DNA from: Streptomyces asiaticus
GTDB lineage: Bacteria > Actinomycetota > Actinomycetes > Streptomycetales > Streptomycetaceae
Length of the DNA: 64,000 nucleotides
Assembly: GCF_018138715.1 (NCBI RefSeq)
Contig: NZ_JAGSHX010000006.1
Span: 6,634,001 to 6,698,000, forward strand
Direction of reading: 5' to 3'
Made by a program: the position numbers and the translations under genes. The notes under the pieces were generated by a model, which made no database searches, was not told where the DNA came from, and saw only the letters and a program-made list of their open reading frames with translations. This document shows, piece by piece, positions 8,540-16,798 of this stretch (position 1 is its first letter; each line of letters opens with the position of its first letter).

Positions 8540-10294
8540 TCAGAGACCGAGGTCCACCTCGAACTCGCCGGCCTCCAGGATCTCCTTGACGGCCGTCAGG
8601 TAGCGGGCCGCGTCGGCACCGTCCACCAGGCGGTGGTCGTAGGAGAGCGCCACGTAGGTCATGTCGCGCACCGCGATGGTCTCGCCCAGCTCCGGGTGGT
8701 CGATGACCACCGGGCGCTTGACGGTCGCGCCGATGCCCAGGATGGCGACCTGGTTCGGGGGCACGATGATCGTGTCGAACAGCGCACCGCGCGAGCCGGT
8801 GTTGCTGATCGTGAAGGTGGCGCCGGACACCTCGTCCGGGGTGATCTTGTTGGAGCGGACCTTGCCCGCCAGCTCCGCCGTCTTCTTGGACAGACCGGCG
8901 ATGTTGAGGTCGCCGGCGTTCTTGATGACCGGGGTCATCAGGCCCTTCTCGGCGTCCACCGCGATACCGACGTTCTCCACGTCGAAGTACGTGATGGTGT
9001 TGTCGTCCTCGTTGATCCGGGCATTGATGGCCGGGTGGGCCTTCAGCGCCTGGACGGCGGCCTTCACGAAGAACGGCATCGGCGAGAGCTTGACGCCCTC
9101 GCGCTGGGCGAACGACTCCTTGGCGCGGGCGCGCAGCCGCATGACCTTGGTGACGTCCACCTCGACCACGCTGGTCAGCTGGGCCTGGCTGTGCAGGGCC
9201 TTCATCATGTTGTCGCCGATGACCTTGCGCATCCGCGGCATCTTGATGGTCTGGCCGCGCAGCGGGGACACCTCCTGCGCGGCGGCCTTCGGCGCGGCGG
9301 CGGCCGGAGCCTGGGCCTGGGCGGCGGCCTTGGCGGCCTCCGCGGCGGCGACGACGTCCTGCTTGCGGATGCGGCCGCCGACGCCGGTGCCCTTGACCGT
9401 GGACAGGTCCACGTTGTTCTCGGCGGCGAGCTTGCGCACCAGCGGGGTGACGTAGGCGCCCTCGGCCTCGGGGGCCGCGGGAGCCGGGATGGTGGCGGCC
9501 GGAGCCGGGGCGGGTGCCGGAGCGGCCGGGGCCGGCTCGGGGGCGACCGGCTCCGGGGTGACGGCCTGCGGCGCCGGGGCGCTCGGGGCCTGCGGGGCCG
9601 GGGCGGGCGCCGGGGCCTCCTGGACCGGCTCGGGAGCCGGGGCGGGGGCGGCCGGGGCCTCGGCGGGCGCGGCGGCCGGAGCGGCACCGGCGGCGCCGAT
9701 CACGGCCAGCTTGGCGCCGACCTCGGCGGTCTCGTCCTCGCCGACCAGGATCTCCAGCAGGGTGCCCGCGGCCGGGGCCGGGATCTCGGTGTCGACCTTG
9801 TCGGTGGAGACCTCGAGCAGCGGCTCATCGGCCTCGACGGACTCGCCGACCTCCTTGAGCCACCGGGTCACGGTGCCCTCGGTCACGCTCTCGCCGAGCG
9901 CGGGAAGGACCACATCGGTGCCCTCGGCGCCACCGGCCGGAGCGGCGGCGGCAGGGGCAGGGGCGGGGGCCTCGGCGGCGGGCGCCGGGGCGGGCTCGGG
10001 CTGAGCCGCCGGAGCGGGCTCGGCCGCGGGGGCGGGCGCCTCGGCCGGAGCCGCGCCGCCGTCGTCGATGACGGCCAGCTCGGCGCCGACCTCCACCGTC
10101 TCGTCCTCGGCCACCTTGATGGACGTCAGCACACCGGCCGAGGGGGCCGGGATCTCGGTGTCGACCTTGTCGGTCGACACCTCGAGCAGGGGCTCGTCGG
10201 CCTCGACGCGCTCACCTTCGGCCTTGAGCCAGCGGGTGACGGTGCCCTCGGTCACGCTCTCGCCGAGCGCCGGCAGGGTTACGGAAACCGCCAT
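8540..10294 (-). CDS. sucB: Dihydrolipoamide acyltransferase (E2) with two lipoyl domains
   Basis: A 584-residue E2 core protein of a 2-oxoacid dehydrogenase complex. Two near-identical lipoyl domains (about residues 2-76 and 126-200) carry lipoylated lysines in STDKVDTE at K43 and K166, separated by Ala/Pro-rich linkers. A peripheral subunit-binding domain ([20 protein letters not shown], about 281-315) follows. The catalytic domain ends with SYDHRLVDG, giving His554 and Asp558. The family model is SucB-like, but actinobacteria use a shared E2 in a mixed pyruvate/2-oxoglutarate complex and this gene sits with aceE and lpdA, so it probably serves pyruvate dehydrogenase. An AAGGAG lies about 12 nt before the ATG. 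A terminator follows the stop. Confidence 0.93.
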   Translation of the reverse strand: MAVSVTLPALGESVTEGTVTRWLKAEGERVEADEPLLEVSTDKVDTEIPAPSAGVLTSIKVAEDETVEVGAELAVIDDGGAAPAEAPAPAAEPAPAAQPEPAPAPAAEAPAPAPAAAAPAGGAEGTDVVLPALGESVTEGTVTRWLKEVGESVEADEPLLEVSTDKVDTEIPAPAAGTLLEILVGEDETAEVGAKLAVIGAAGAAPAAAPAEAPAAPAPAPEPVQEAPAPAPAPQAPSAPAPQAVTPEPVAPEPAPAAPAPAPAPAATIPAPAAPEAEGAYVTPLVRKLAAENNVDLSTVKGTGVGGRIRKQDVVAAAEAAKAAAQAQAPAAAAPKAAAQEVSPLRGQTIKMPRMRKVIGDNMMKALHSQAQLTSVVEVDVTKVMRLRARAKESFAQREGVKLSPMPFFVKAAVQALKAHPAINARINEDDNTITYFDVENVGIAVDAEKGLMTPVIKNAGDLNIAGLSKKTAELAGKVRSNKITPDEVSGATFTISNTGSRGALFDTIIVPPNQVAILGIGATVKRPVVIDHPELGETIAVRDMTYVALSYDHRLVDGADAARYLTAVKEILEAGEFEVDLGL

Positions 10295-10345
10295 GGTGTT
10301 CGGTTGCTCCTTAACGATCTTTGAATGGTTCGCGCTCGGGATGAG

Positions 10346-11734
10346 TCAGTCGTGGGAGTGCAGCGGCTTGCCGGCCAGGGCCAGGTGGGCCTCGCCGAGC
10401 GCCTCGTTCTGGGTCGGGTGGGCGTGGACGAGCTGCGCGACCTCGGCCGGCAGCGCCTCCCAGTTGTAGATCAGCTGAGCCTCGCCCACCTGCTCGCCCA
10501 TCCGGTCACCGACCATGTGGACGCCGACGACGGCACCGTCTCGTACCTGCACGAGCTTGATCTCGCCCGCGGTCTTGAGGATCTTGCTCTTGCCGTTGCC
10601 CGCGAGGTTGTACTTCAGGGCGACGACCTTGTCCGCACCGTACAGCTCCTTGGCCTTGGCCTCGGTGATGCCGACGGAGGCGACCTCGGGGTGGCAGTAG
10701 GTCACCCGCGGCACGCCGTCGTAGTCGACCGGCACCGGGTTCAGACCGGCCAGCCGCTCGGCCACCAGCATGCCCTCGGCGAAGCCGACGTGGGCCAGCT
10801 GAAGGGTGGGGACCAGGTCGCCGACGGCGGAGATGGTCGGCACGTTGGTCCGCATGTACTCGTCGACGAGCACATAGCCGCGGTCCATGGCGACCCCGGC
10901 CTCCTCGTAACCGAGCCCCTGCGAGACCGGGCCGCGGCCGACGGCCACCAGCAGCAGCTCGGCCTCGAAGGTCTTGCCGTTCTCCAGCGAGACCTTGACG
11001 CCGTCGGCGGTGTACTCCACGCCCGAGAAGCGCGAGCCGAGGGAGAAGTTGATGCCGCGCTTGCGGAAGGCGCGCTCCAGCAGCTTGGAGCTGTTCTCGT
11101 CCTCGACCGGGACGAGGTGGGGAAGCGCCTCGACGATGGTGATGTCGGCCCCGAAGGACTTCCACGCGGAGGCGAACTCGACGCCGATGACGCCGCCGCC
11201 CAGCACGATCGCGGACTTCGGCACGCGGTCGAGCACCAGCGCGTGGTCGGAGGAGATGACGCGGTTGCCGTCGATCTCCAGGCCGGGCAGGGACTTCGGC
11301 ACCGAACCGGTGGCCAGCAGGATGTGGCGGCCCGTGTAACGCTCGCCGTTCACATCGACAGAGGTCGGGGAGGACAGCCGGCCCTCGCCCGTCACATAGG
11401 TGACCTTGCGGGAGGCGATCAGACCCTGAAGACCCTTGTACAGGCCCGAGACCACGCCGTCCTTGTACTTGTGCACACCCTCGATGTCGATGCCCTCGAA
11501 GGTGGTCTTCACACCGAATTCCGAGCCCTCGCGGGCCTGGTCGGCGAGCTCACCGGCGTGCAGCAGCGCCTTGGTGGGGATGCAGCCACGGTGCAGACAG
11601 GTGCCGCCCAGCTTGTCCTTCTCGATCAGGGCGACGTCCAGACCCAGCTGCGCGGCGCGCAGGGCAGCGGCGTAACCGCCGCTACCGCCTCCGAGGATCA
11701 CTAGGTCGAAAACGGTGCTGGCGTCGTTCGCCAC
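10346..11734 (-). CDS. lpdA: Dihydrolipoyl dehydrogenase (E3)
   Basis: A 462-residue FAD disulfide oxidoreductase that reoxidises dihydrolipoamide and makes NADH. The FAD motif is VILGGGSGGYAAALRAA (residues 12-28). The redox disulfide is GGTCLHRGCIPTK (Cys46 and Cys51), the NAD motif is VLGGGVIGVEFAS, and the C-terminal HAHPTQNE supplies the catalytic His-Glu. The GTG chosen has an ideal GGAGG 7 nt upstream; a longer in-frame extension lacks domain support. It lies 51 bp upstream of the E2 gene on the same strand, so the two are probably co-transcribed. Confidence 0.95.
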   Translation of the reverse strand: MANDASTVFDLVILGGGSGGYAAALRAAQLGLDVALIEKDKLGGTCLHRGCIPTKALLHAGELADQAREGSEFGVKTTFEGIDIEGVHKYKDGVVSGLYKGLQGLIASRKVTYVTGEGRLSSPTSVDVNGERYTGRHILLATGSVPKSLPGLEIDGNRVISSDHALVLDRVPKSAIVLGGGVIGVEFASAWKSFGADITIVEALPHLVPVEDENSSKLLERAFRKRGINFSLGSRFSGVEYTADGVKVSLENGKTFEAELLLVAVGRGPVSQGLGYEEAGVAMDRGYVLVDEYMRTNVPTISAVGDLVPTLQLAHVGFAEGMLVAERLAGLNPVPVDYDGVPRVTYCHPEVASVGITEAKAKELYGADKVVALKYNLAGNGKSKILKTAGEIKLVQVRDGAVVGVHMVGDRMGEQVGEAQLIYNWEALPAEVAQLVHAHPTQNEALGEAHLALAGKPLHSHD

Positions 11735-11948
11735 GTCACGTCCTCCATGCATGGTGCGCCGGGGCCGGCCGGTGGTCGGCCGGGCGGCGGCGTGTGTTCG
11801 GCCGCTTCTTGCGTCGGCCCTGGTGTCGGGGGCCCTGTCCTGCCGGGACAACATCTTCGCACTTGTTGGGAGGAGGCGGGACGCGGGGCCGCTGTGTGAG
11901 AAATCTCCACACCCCAGTTCAGGGGTTACTCCTGCGTATCCGGAACGC

Positions 11949-11991
11949 GAAGCCCCGTCGATTTCGTTGAGGGCGAAATCGACGGGACTTC
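11949..11991 (-). terminator. Terminator hairpin after pepA
   Basis: The arms 11949-11966 and 11974-11991 pair over 13 perfect base pairs (CCCGTCGATTTCG with its complement). Four more pairs follow a mismatch, and the loop has 7 nt. The hairpin lies between the pepA stop and the lpdA start on the minus strand. The flanking bases to 11735 hold the presumed lpdA promoter but no gene. Confidence 0.7.
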
Positions 11992-12033
11992 CGGCCTATG
12001 GCGGCGGCCGTTTCGTACGGTGCGGGGCCCGGC

Positions 12034-13572
12034 TCAGCCGAGGTCGCCGTCGGCGGTGCGCTCGGCCAGCCGCACCAGGGTGCGGACCGCGGCGCCCGTG
12101 CCGCCCTTGGGGGTGTAGCCGAACGGACCGGACTCGTTGAAGGCCGGACCCGCGATGTCCAGGTGGCCCCAGGTGATCCCGTCCGCCACGAACTCCTTCA
12201 GGAAGATGCCGGCCACCAGACCGCCACCCATGCGCTCGCCCATGTTCGCCAGATCGGCGACCGGCGAGTCGATGCCCTTACGGAGGTGGTCCGGCAGCGG
12301 CATGGGCCAGGACGGCTCGCCGACCTCCCCCGCGATCTCGTGGAGCGTGGTGCGGAACGCCTCGTCGTTCGTCATGATCCCGAACGTGCGGTTGCCCAGC
12401 GCGAGGACCATCGCACCGGTCAGCGTCGCCACGTCCACGATCGCGTCCGGCTTCTCCTCACCGGCGCGGGTGATCGCGTCGGCGAGCACCAGCCGGCCCT
12501 CGGCGTCGGTGTTCAGCACCTCGACGGTCTTGCCGCCGTACATCGACAGCACATCGCCGGGGCGGGTGGCCGAACCCGACGGCATGTTCTCGGCGAGCGC
12601 CAGCCAGCCCGTCAGATTGACCCGCAGGCCCAGCTTCGCGGCGGTGACGACCGTGGCGAACACGGCGGCGGCACCGCTCATGTCGCACTTCATCGTCTCG
12701 TTGTGACCGGCCGGCTTGAGGGAGATGCCGCCCGAGTCATAGGTGATGCCCTTGCCCACCAGGGCGAGCGTCTTCTCGGCCTTGGGGTGGGTGTACGCGA
12801 TCCGGACCAGCCGCGGCGGGGCCTCCGAGCCCTGGCCGACGCCGAGGATGCCGCCGTACCCGCCCTTCTTGAGCGCCTTCTCGTCCAGCACCTCGGTCTT
12901 GAGGCCGTGCTCCTTGGCGGCCGCGACCGCCTCGGCCGCGAAGGAGGCCGGGTTGAGGAGGTTGGACGGGGTGTTGATCAGGTCGCGGGCGCGGTTGACC
13001 TCCGCGACGAGGGCGGTGGCGCGCTCGACGGCCGCCTTGTACGCCTTGTCGCGCGGCTTGCCGCCGACGAGGGCGACCTCGGCGAGCGGCCCGTTGTTCT
13101 TCTTGTCCTTGTTCTTGGCGCTGCCGCCGTTGCCGTTGCCGTTGCTCTTGTCGTACGTGTACGCCCCGAGCAGCGCGCCCTCGGCCACGGCGGTGGCGTC
13201 GGCCGGGTCCTCGATCGGCAGCGCGAACGCGCCCTTCTTCGAACCGGACAGCGCACGGGCGGCCGCGCCCGCGGCCCGGCGCAGCGTCTCGGCGTCATAG
13301 CCGTCGCCCTTGGCCGGGACCTCGCCCAGCCCAACCGCCAGCACGACCGGGGCCTTGAGGCCGGACGCGGAGGGCAGTTTGGTCACCTCGCCCTCGGCGC
13401 CTGTCGCGCCGAGCGTCTCCAGAACGGCGGCCAGCTTCCCGCCGAACGCCTTGTCCACGGCCTCGGCGCCGACAGCGACGACGGGGCCCTTGGCCCCCTT
13501 CGCCACACCGACGACGACGGCGTCCGCGCGCAGTGCCGCGGCGGACGAGGTGCTGAGAGTCAGAGCAGTCAC
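12034..13572 (-). CDS. pepA: Leucyl aminopeptidase (M17)
   Basis: A 512-residue cytosolic aminopeptidase that removes N-terminal residues from peptides with two catalytic metal ions. The metal-binding C-terminal domain has VGKGITYDSGGISLKP (lysine ligand), MKCDMSGAAAV and the signature NTDAEGRLVLADA. The less conserved N-terminal macro-like domain occupies about residues 1-160. A low-complexity Asn/Gly/Lys segment (SNGNGNGGSAKNKDKKNNG) interrupts it near residue 145, an insertion in an otherwise ordinary sequence. The start is GTG with GAGGG about 11 nt upstream. It is divergent from cobS. Confidence 0.94.
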   Translation of the reverse strand: MTALTLSTSSAAALRADAVVVGVAKGAKGPVVAVGAEAVDKAFGGKLAAVLETLGATGAEGEVTKLPSASGLKAPVVLAVGLGEVPAKGDGYDAETLRRAAGAAARALSGSKKGAFALPIEDPADATAVAEGALLGAYTYDKSNGNGNGGSAKNKDKKNNGPLAEVALVGGKPRDKAYKAAVERATALVAEVNRARDLINTPSNLLNPASFAAEAVAAAKEHGLKTEVLDEKALKKGGYGGILGVGQGSEAPPRLVRIAYTHPKAEKTLALVGKGITYDSGGISLKPAGHNETMKCDMSGAAAVFATVVTAAKLGLRVNLTGWLALAENMPSGSATRPGDVLSMYGGKTVEVLNTDAEGRLVLADAITRAGEEKPDAIVDVATLTGAMVLALGNRTFGIMTNDEAFRTTLHEIAGEVGEPSWPMPLPDHLRKGIDSPVADLANMGERMGGGLVAGIFLKEFVADGITWGHLDIAGPAFNESGPFGYTPKGGTGAAVRTLVRLAERTADGDLG

Positions 13573-13644
13573 AGTTGTCGGGTCCCTCTTCCGGTAGTTC
13601 GTCGGCCGTCATGGATTGGCAGGCCGCGCCCCTCCGCATCGTAT

Positions 13645-13684
13645 GCCTAGGCCCGATTTAGGGCCGCCTAGGCCCGATTTAGGG
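13645..13684. promoter_or_regulatory. Direct repeats between pepA and cobS
   Basis: The 19-nt sequence GCCTAGGCCCGATTTAGGG occurs twice with a 21-bp period (13645-13663 and 13666-13684). Each copy contains CCTA..TAGG inverted arms. Two helical turns of spacing in a divergent promoter region suggests an operator pair. Confidence 0.5.
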
Positions 13685-13731
13685 CTCGACAGGGGCGTGC
13701 CCTGGGGCTTACCCGCTGCGGGTGGCCGGGA

Positions 13732-13737
13732 TAGCCT
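13732..13737 (+). promoter_or_regulatory. cobS -10 hexamer TAGCCT
   Basis: TAGCCT ends 8 nt before the cobS ATG and there is no Shine-Dalgarno, as expected for a leaderless transcript. Confidence 0.6.
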
Positions 13738-13745
13738 TCCGCGCG

Positions 13746-14759
13746 ATGGACACCACGCCGGAGCCGCCGCAGCCGCAGTCGCAGCCGTCCGCACGCCCGC
13801 CGGAGGCCGGGCCCGAGCCCGACGGGCCGGAGAGCTCCGCGCCCTCCGCGCCCTCCGCGCCCTCCGCGCCCGCCGAGCCGTCAGAGCCCTCCGAGCCGTC
13901 AGAGGGCGCGGAGCGGGTGCGAGCTGGCCGGCCGGAGCATCCGCCGCGGCCCGACTACGACCCGCCTCCCGCGCACGCCCCGCGTGCCCCCTGGAGTGAC
14001 GGGGTCCGCTTCGCGTTCGGCACGCTCACGATGTTGCCCGTACGGGGCACGCGCTGGGACCGGGAGGCGGCGCACACGGGGATGCTGTGCGCTCCGCTGG
14101 CCGGGCTGGCCGTGGGGCTGTGCGCGGCCGCGGTGGGCGGGGTGTCGCTGTTCCTGGGCGGTGGCGCGCTGCTCGCGGCCGTGGCCACCGCCGCGATACC
14201 CGCCGTACTGACCCGCGGCCTCCACCTCGACGGGCTCGCCGACACCGCGGACGGGCTCGGCAGCGGGAAGCCCGCCGAGGACGCGCTGCGCATCATGAAG
14301 CGGTCGGACATCGGGCCGTTCGGCGTGATCACGCTGCTGTTCGTCCTGCTCGGGCAGGTGGCGGCCCTGGCCGAGCTGTACGGACAGGACTGGGCGCACG
14401 GCGCGGTCGGGGCGGCCGTGGCCGGTGTCGCCGCGCGCTGCGCCCTGACCCTCGCGGCCCGCGTGGGGGTTCCGGCGGCGCGCCCGGAGGGGCTGGGCGC
14501 GGCGGTCGCGGGCAGTGTGCCGTGGCGTTCCGCCGGTGTCGTGGCGGCGGTGACGGTGGTGGGCTGTGCGGTGGTGGCCGTCCCGTTCGGCCCGTACGAC
14601 GTCGTCCGTAACGCCTTCGCCGCCCTGGCCGCCCTGGCGGCCGCCGAGCTCCTCCTGCACCACTGCCACCGTCGTCTCGGCGGGGTGACCGGCGATGTCT
14701 TCGGCGCGCTGGCGGAAACGGCCGCCACGACTGCCCTGGTGGTCCTGACCTTCGGCTGA
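13746..14759 (+). CDS. cobS: Adenosylcobinamide-GDP ribazoletransferase
   Basis: A 337-residue membrane enzyme that joins adenosylcobinamide-GDP to alpha-ribazole in the last step of cobalamin assembly. The conserved block HLDGLADTADGLGSG, followed by MKRSDIGPFGV, identifies it. Several hydrophobic helices span the second half. The first ~85 residues are an unusual extension rich in Pro, Ser and Glu (for example SAPSAPSAPSAPAEPSEPSE); typical CobS proteins begin near the later FAFGTLTMLPV segment. The ATG has a TAGCCT hexamer 8 nt upstream and no Shine-Dalgarno, suggesting a leaderless mRNA. cobT and a CobU fusion follow on the opposite strand, so the nucleotide-loop genes cluster here. Confidence 0.93.
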   Translation: MDTTPEPPQPQSQPSARPPEAGPEPDGPESSAPSAPSAPSAPAEPSEPSEPSEGAERVRAGRPEHPPRPDYDPPPAHAPRAPWSDGVRFAFGTLTMLPVRGTRWDREAAHTGMLCAPLAGLAVGLCAAAVGGVSLFLGGGALLAAVATAAIPAVLTRGLHLDGLADTADGLGSGKPAEDALRIMKRSDIGPFGVITLLFVLLGQVAALAELYGQDWAHGAVGAAVAGVAARCALTLAARVGVPAARPEGLGAAVAGSVPWRSAGVVAAVTVVGCAVVAVPFGPYDVVRNAFAALAALAAAELLLHHCHRRLGGVTGDVFGALAETAATTALVVLTFG

Positions 14760-14774
14760 GGGGGCCGGCGGATC

Positions 14775-14990
14775 TTGGGGACGCCTGCGGCGGGCTGCTC
14801 CCCTCCCCGCCCCTTCCCGAAACTGGGGCTCCGCCCCGGACCCCGCTCCTCAATCGCCGGAGGGGCTGGAAGGTGCCCCAGCTACCGCTGGGAGGTGCCC
14901 CCTGGAGGGGCCGGAAGGCGGGGCTCTGCCCCAGAGCCCGGGGTTCAGGGGCGGAGCCCTTGTCACGTGGCGGCACCCCGTAGGGCCGGG
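14775..14990. repeat. Dispersed GC-rich palindromic repeat, copy B
   Basis: The interval between the convergent cobS and cobT genes starts GCCTGCGGCGGGCTGCTCCC and continues with CCCCGCCCCTTCCCG and ACTGGGGCTCCGCCCC. CTCAATCGCCGGAGGGGCTG and further CCCC/GGGG foldbacks follow. It is the same family as copy A. Confidence 0.7.
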
Positions 14991-14992
14991 CC

Positions 14993-16042
14993 CTAGCCGT
15001 CGCGCTCCGGGAGCTCCGCGTGCAGGGCCGCGGCCGCCTGCACGAGCGGCAGGGCGAGCAGCGCGCCCGTGCCCTCGCCGACCGTGACGCCGTGGTCGAG
15101 CAGCGGGGTGAGGGCGATGCGGTCGAGGGCCTTCTCCTGCCCCGGTTCGCCGCTGGCCTGACCGGCCAGCCACCAGTCCGGGGCGCGGAACGCCACCCGC
15201 TGGGCGACCAGCGCGCAGGCCGCCGAGACGACGCCGTCGAGGATCACGGGGGTGCGGCGTACGGCGCTCTGGAGCAGGAAGCCGGTGATCGCGGCGAGAT
15301 CGGCGCCGCCGACGGTGGCCAGCAGCTGGAGCTGATCGCCGAGCACCGGGCGGGCGCGGCGCAGCCCGTCACGGATGGCGGCGCACTTGCGCATCCAGGC
15401 GAGGTCGTCGATGGCGGCCCCGCCGCGGCCGGTGACCACGGACGCGTCCGTACCGCACAACGCGGCGATCAGCGTGGCCGCGGCGGTGGTGCCGCCGACG
15501 CTGAGGTCGCCGAGGACGAGGAGGTCCGTGCCGGAGTCCGCCTCCTCGTCGGCGATGGCCATCCCGGCGCGGAAGGCCCGCTCGGCCTCGTCCAGGGTGA
15601 GCGCGTCCTCGAGGTCGATCCGGCCGGACGCCCGGCGTACGCGGTGGCGGGTGACGTCGTCGGGGAGGTCCTCGGGGTCGCAGTCCAGGGCCATGTCGAT
15701 GACGCGGACGCGCGCGCCGAGACGGGCGGCGAGGATGGCGGCCGGGCTCTCGCCGTCGAGCACGGCGCGGACCAGACGGTGGGCGCTCCTGGCGGGGCGG
15801 GCGGAGACACCGAGGTCGGAGACGCCGTGGTCGCCCGCGAACAGGACCACGCGGGGCTGCTCGATGGGCTTGACCGGCACCCGCTGCTGAGCGGCGGCCA
15901 GCCACTCGCCCAGTTCGTCCAGCCGCCCGAGCGCGCCCGGCGGCAACGCGAGCCGCTCGCGGCGCTCCTCGGCGTCACGCCGGATGCCCCCGTCGGGGCG
16001 CTCGATCAGGTCGACGAAGTCATCGAGATTGAGAGCACTCAC
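14993..16042 (-). CDS. cobT: Nicotinate-nucleotide--dimethylbenzimidazole phosphoribosyltransferase
   Basis: A 349-residue enzyme that transfers phosphoribose from nicotinate mononucleotide to dimethylbenzimidazole, making alpha-ribazole 5'-phosphate, the partner substrate for CobS. Characteristic segments are VVLFAGDHGVSDLGVS, GDLSVGGTTAAATLIAAL and the C-terminal VGEGTGALLALPLVQAA. The last of these contains the family's catalytic glutamate. The start is a GTG giving VSALNLDDFVDLI. A TAGGGT hexamer lies 7 nt upstream with no Shine-Dalgarno. Upstream in-frame sequence is a Pro/Gly/Ala translation of a tandem repeat and should be ignored. Confidence 0.94.
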   Translation of the reverse strand: MSALNLDDFVDLIERPDGGIRRDAEERRERLALPPGALGRLDELGEWLAAAQQRVPVKPIEQPRVVLFAGDHGVSDLGVSARPARSAHRLVRAVLDGESPAAILAARLGARVRVIDMALDCDPEDLPDDVTRHRVRRASGRIDLEDALTLDEAERAFRAGMAIADEEADSGTDLLVLGDLSVGGTTAAATLIAALCGTDASVVTGRGGAAIDDLAWMRKCAAIRDGLRRARPVLGDQLQLLATVGGADLAAITGFLLQSAVRRTPVILDGVVSAACALVAQRVAFRAPDWWLAGQASGEPGQEKALDRIALTPLLDHGVTVGEGTGALLALPLVQAAAALHAELPERDG

Positions 16043-16049
16043 CTGGCGA

Positions 16050-16055
16050 ACCCTA
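16050..16055 (-). promoter_or_regulatory. cobT -10 hexamer TAGGGT
   Basis: On the minus strand TAGGGT ends 7 nt before the cobT GTG, giving a leaderless start. Confidence 0.6.
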
Positions 16056-16095
16056 CCGGGCGCCCCGGGAACCGGTACGGCGTCCGCCCGTTGAG

Positions 16096-16161
16096 CCCCG
16101 GGCAGGCCCCGGGCAGGCCCCGGGCAGGCCCCGGGCAGGCCCCGGGCAGGCCCCGGGCGGG
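16096..16161. repeat. 11-bp tandem repeat upstream of cobT
   Basis: Six consecutive units of CCCCGGGCAGG (the last with CGGG) lie between cobT and the 437-bp inverted-repeat element. No gene is present. Confidence 0.85.
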
Positions 16162-16240
16162 CGCAGGCACGGGCGCGGGCCGGGCGCGGGCTGGACACGG
16201 GCGCGCGGGCCGGGCGCGGGCCGGGGCCTGCGTCGGCCTA

Positions 16241-16677
16241 CTCGGCTCGGTCGGCTGCGGCGCCGTCTCGCGCCTTCGGCGCAATTGAGCAGCGGGGCAG
16301 GGGGTGGGGGGCGCGGGCCGCGTCGCCGGGCGCCGGGCCGGTGGGGCGCGGGGACCGTGGCGGCTCGGGCCTACGGGGGCTGGGCCCGTTGCCGGACTGC
16401 GGGGTCGCCGGGGGTCGGGGTACCCCCTCCGAAAACGTTTGACAAATTAGTTGCGCCAGATCAAGTGTTTTCGAGAGGGGTACCCCGGAGGGGCCGCCGT
16501 TCGGGACCACCGGCCAGCAGCCCGGAGGGACCTCGGCCCCAGGGCCACGGAAGCCGCCACCGGCGCCCACCCCCGCCGACCCGGCGCCCGGCGGCGGCGC
16601 CGCGCCCCCCACCCCCCTGCCCCGCTGCTCAATTGCGCCGAAGGCGCGAGACGAAAGCCGCACCCAACCGAGCCGAG
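16241..16677. repeat. 437-bp near-palindromic element (MITE-like)
   Basis: The outer arms are about 60 bp and almost identical when inverted. They start CTCGGCTCGG and include CGTCTCGCGCCTTCGGCG, CAATTGAGCAGCGGGG and a G-rich run. Weaker complementarity continues inward to a second pair, GGGGTACCCC. An AT-richer core (16434-16473) has CGAAAAC..TTGA and TCAAG..GTTTTCG arms. No open frame within it resembles a protein. The gap 16043-16798 between cobT and the CobU fusion otherwise contains only repeat DNA. A duplicated target site is not evident at its ends. Confidence 0.75.
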
Positions 16678-16798
16678 CAACCCCGCGCGCCCGGCACTCC
16701 GGCCCGGCACCCCCGTCCAGCGCCCCGCCCGGCACCCCCGTCCAGCGCCCCGCCCGGCACCCCCGCCCAGCGCCCCGGCCCAGCGCCCCGGTCCGCGA

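Noticed and set aside
13573..13745. Cobalamin riboswitch before cobS
   Set aside because: The conserved B12-box (GCCACTG-type) and aptamer core are absent; only direct repeats and a leaderless promoter are visible.
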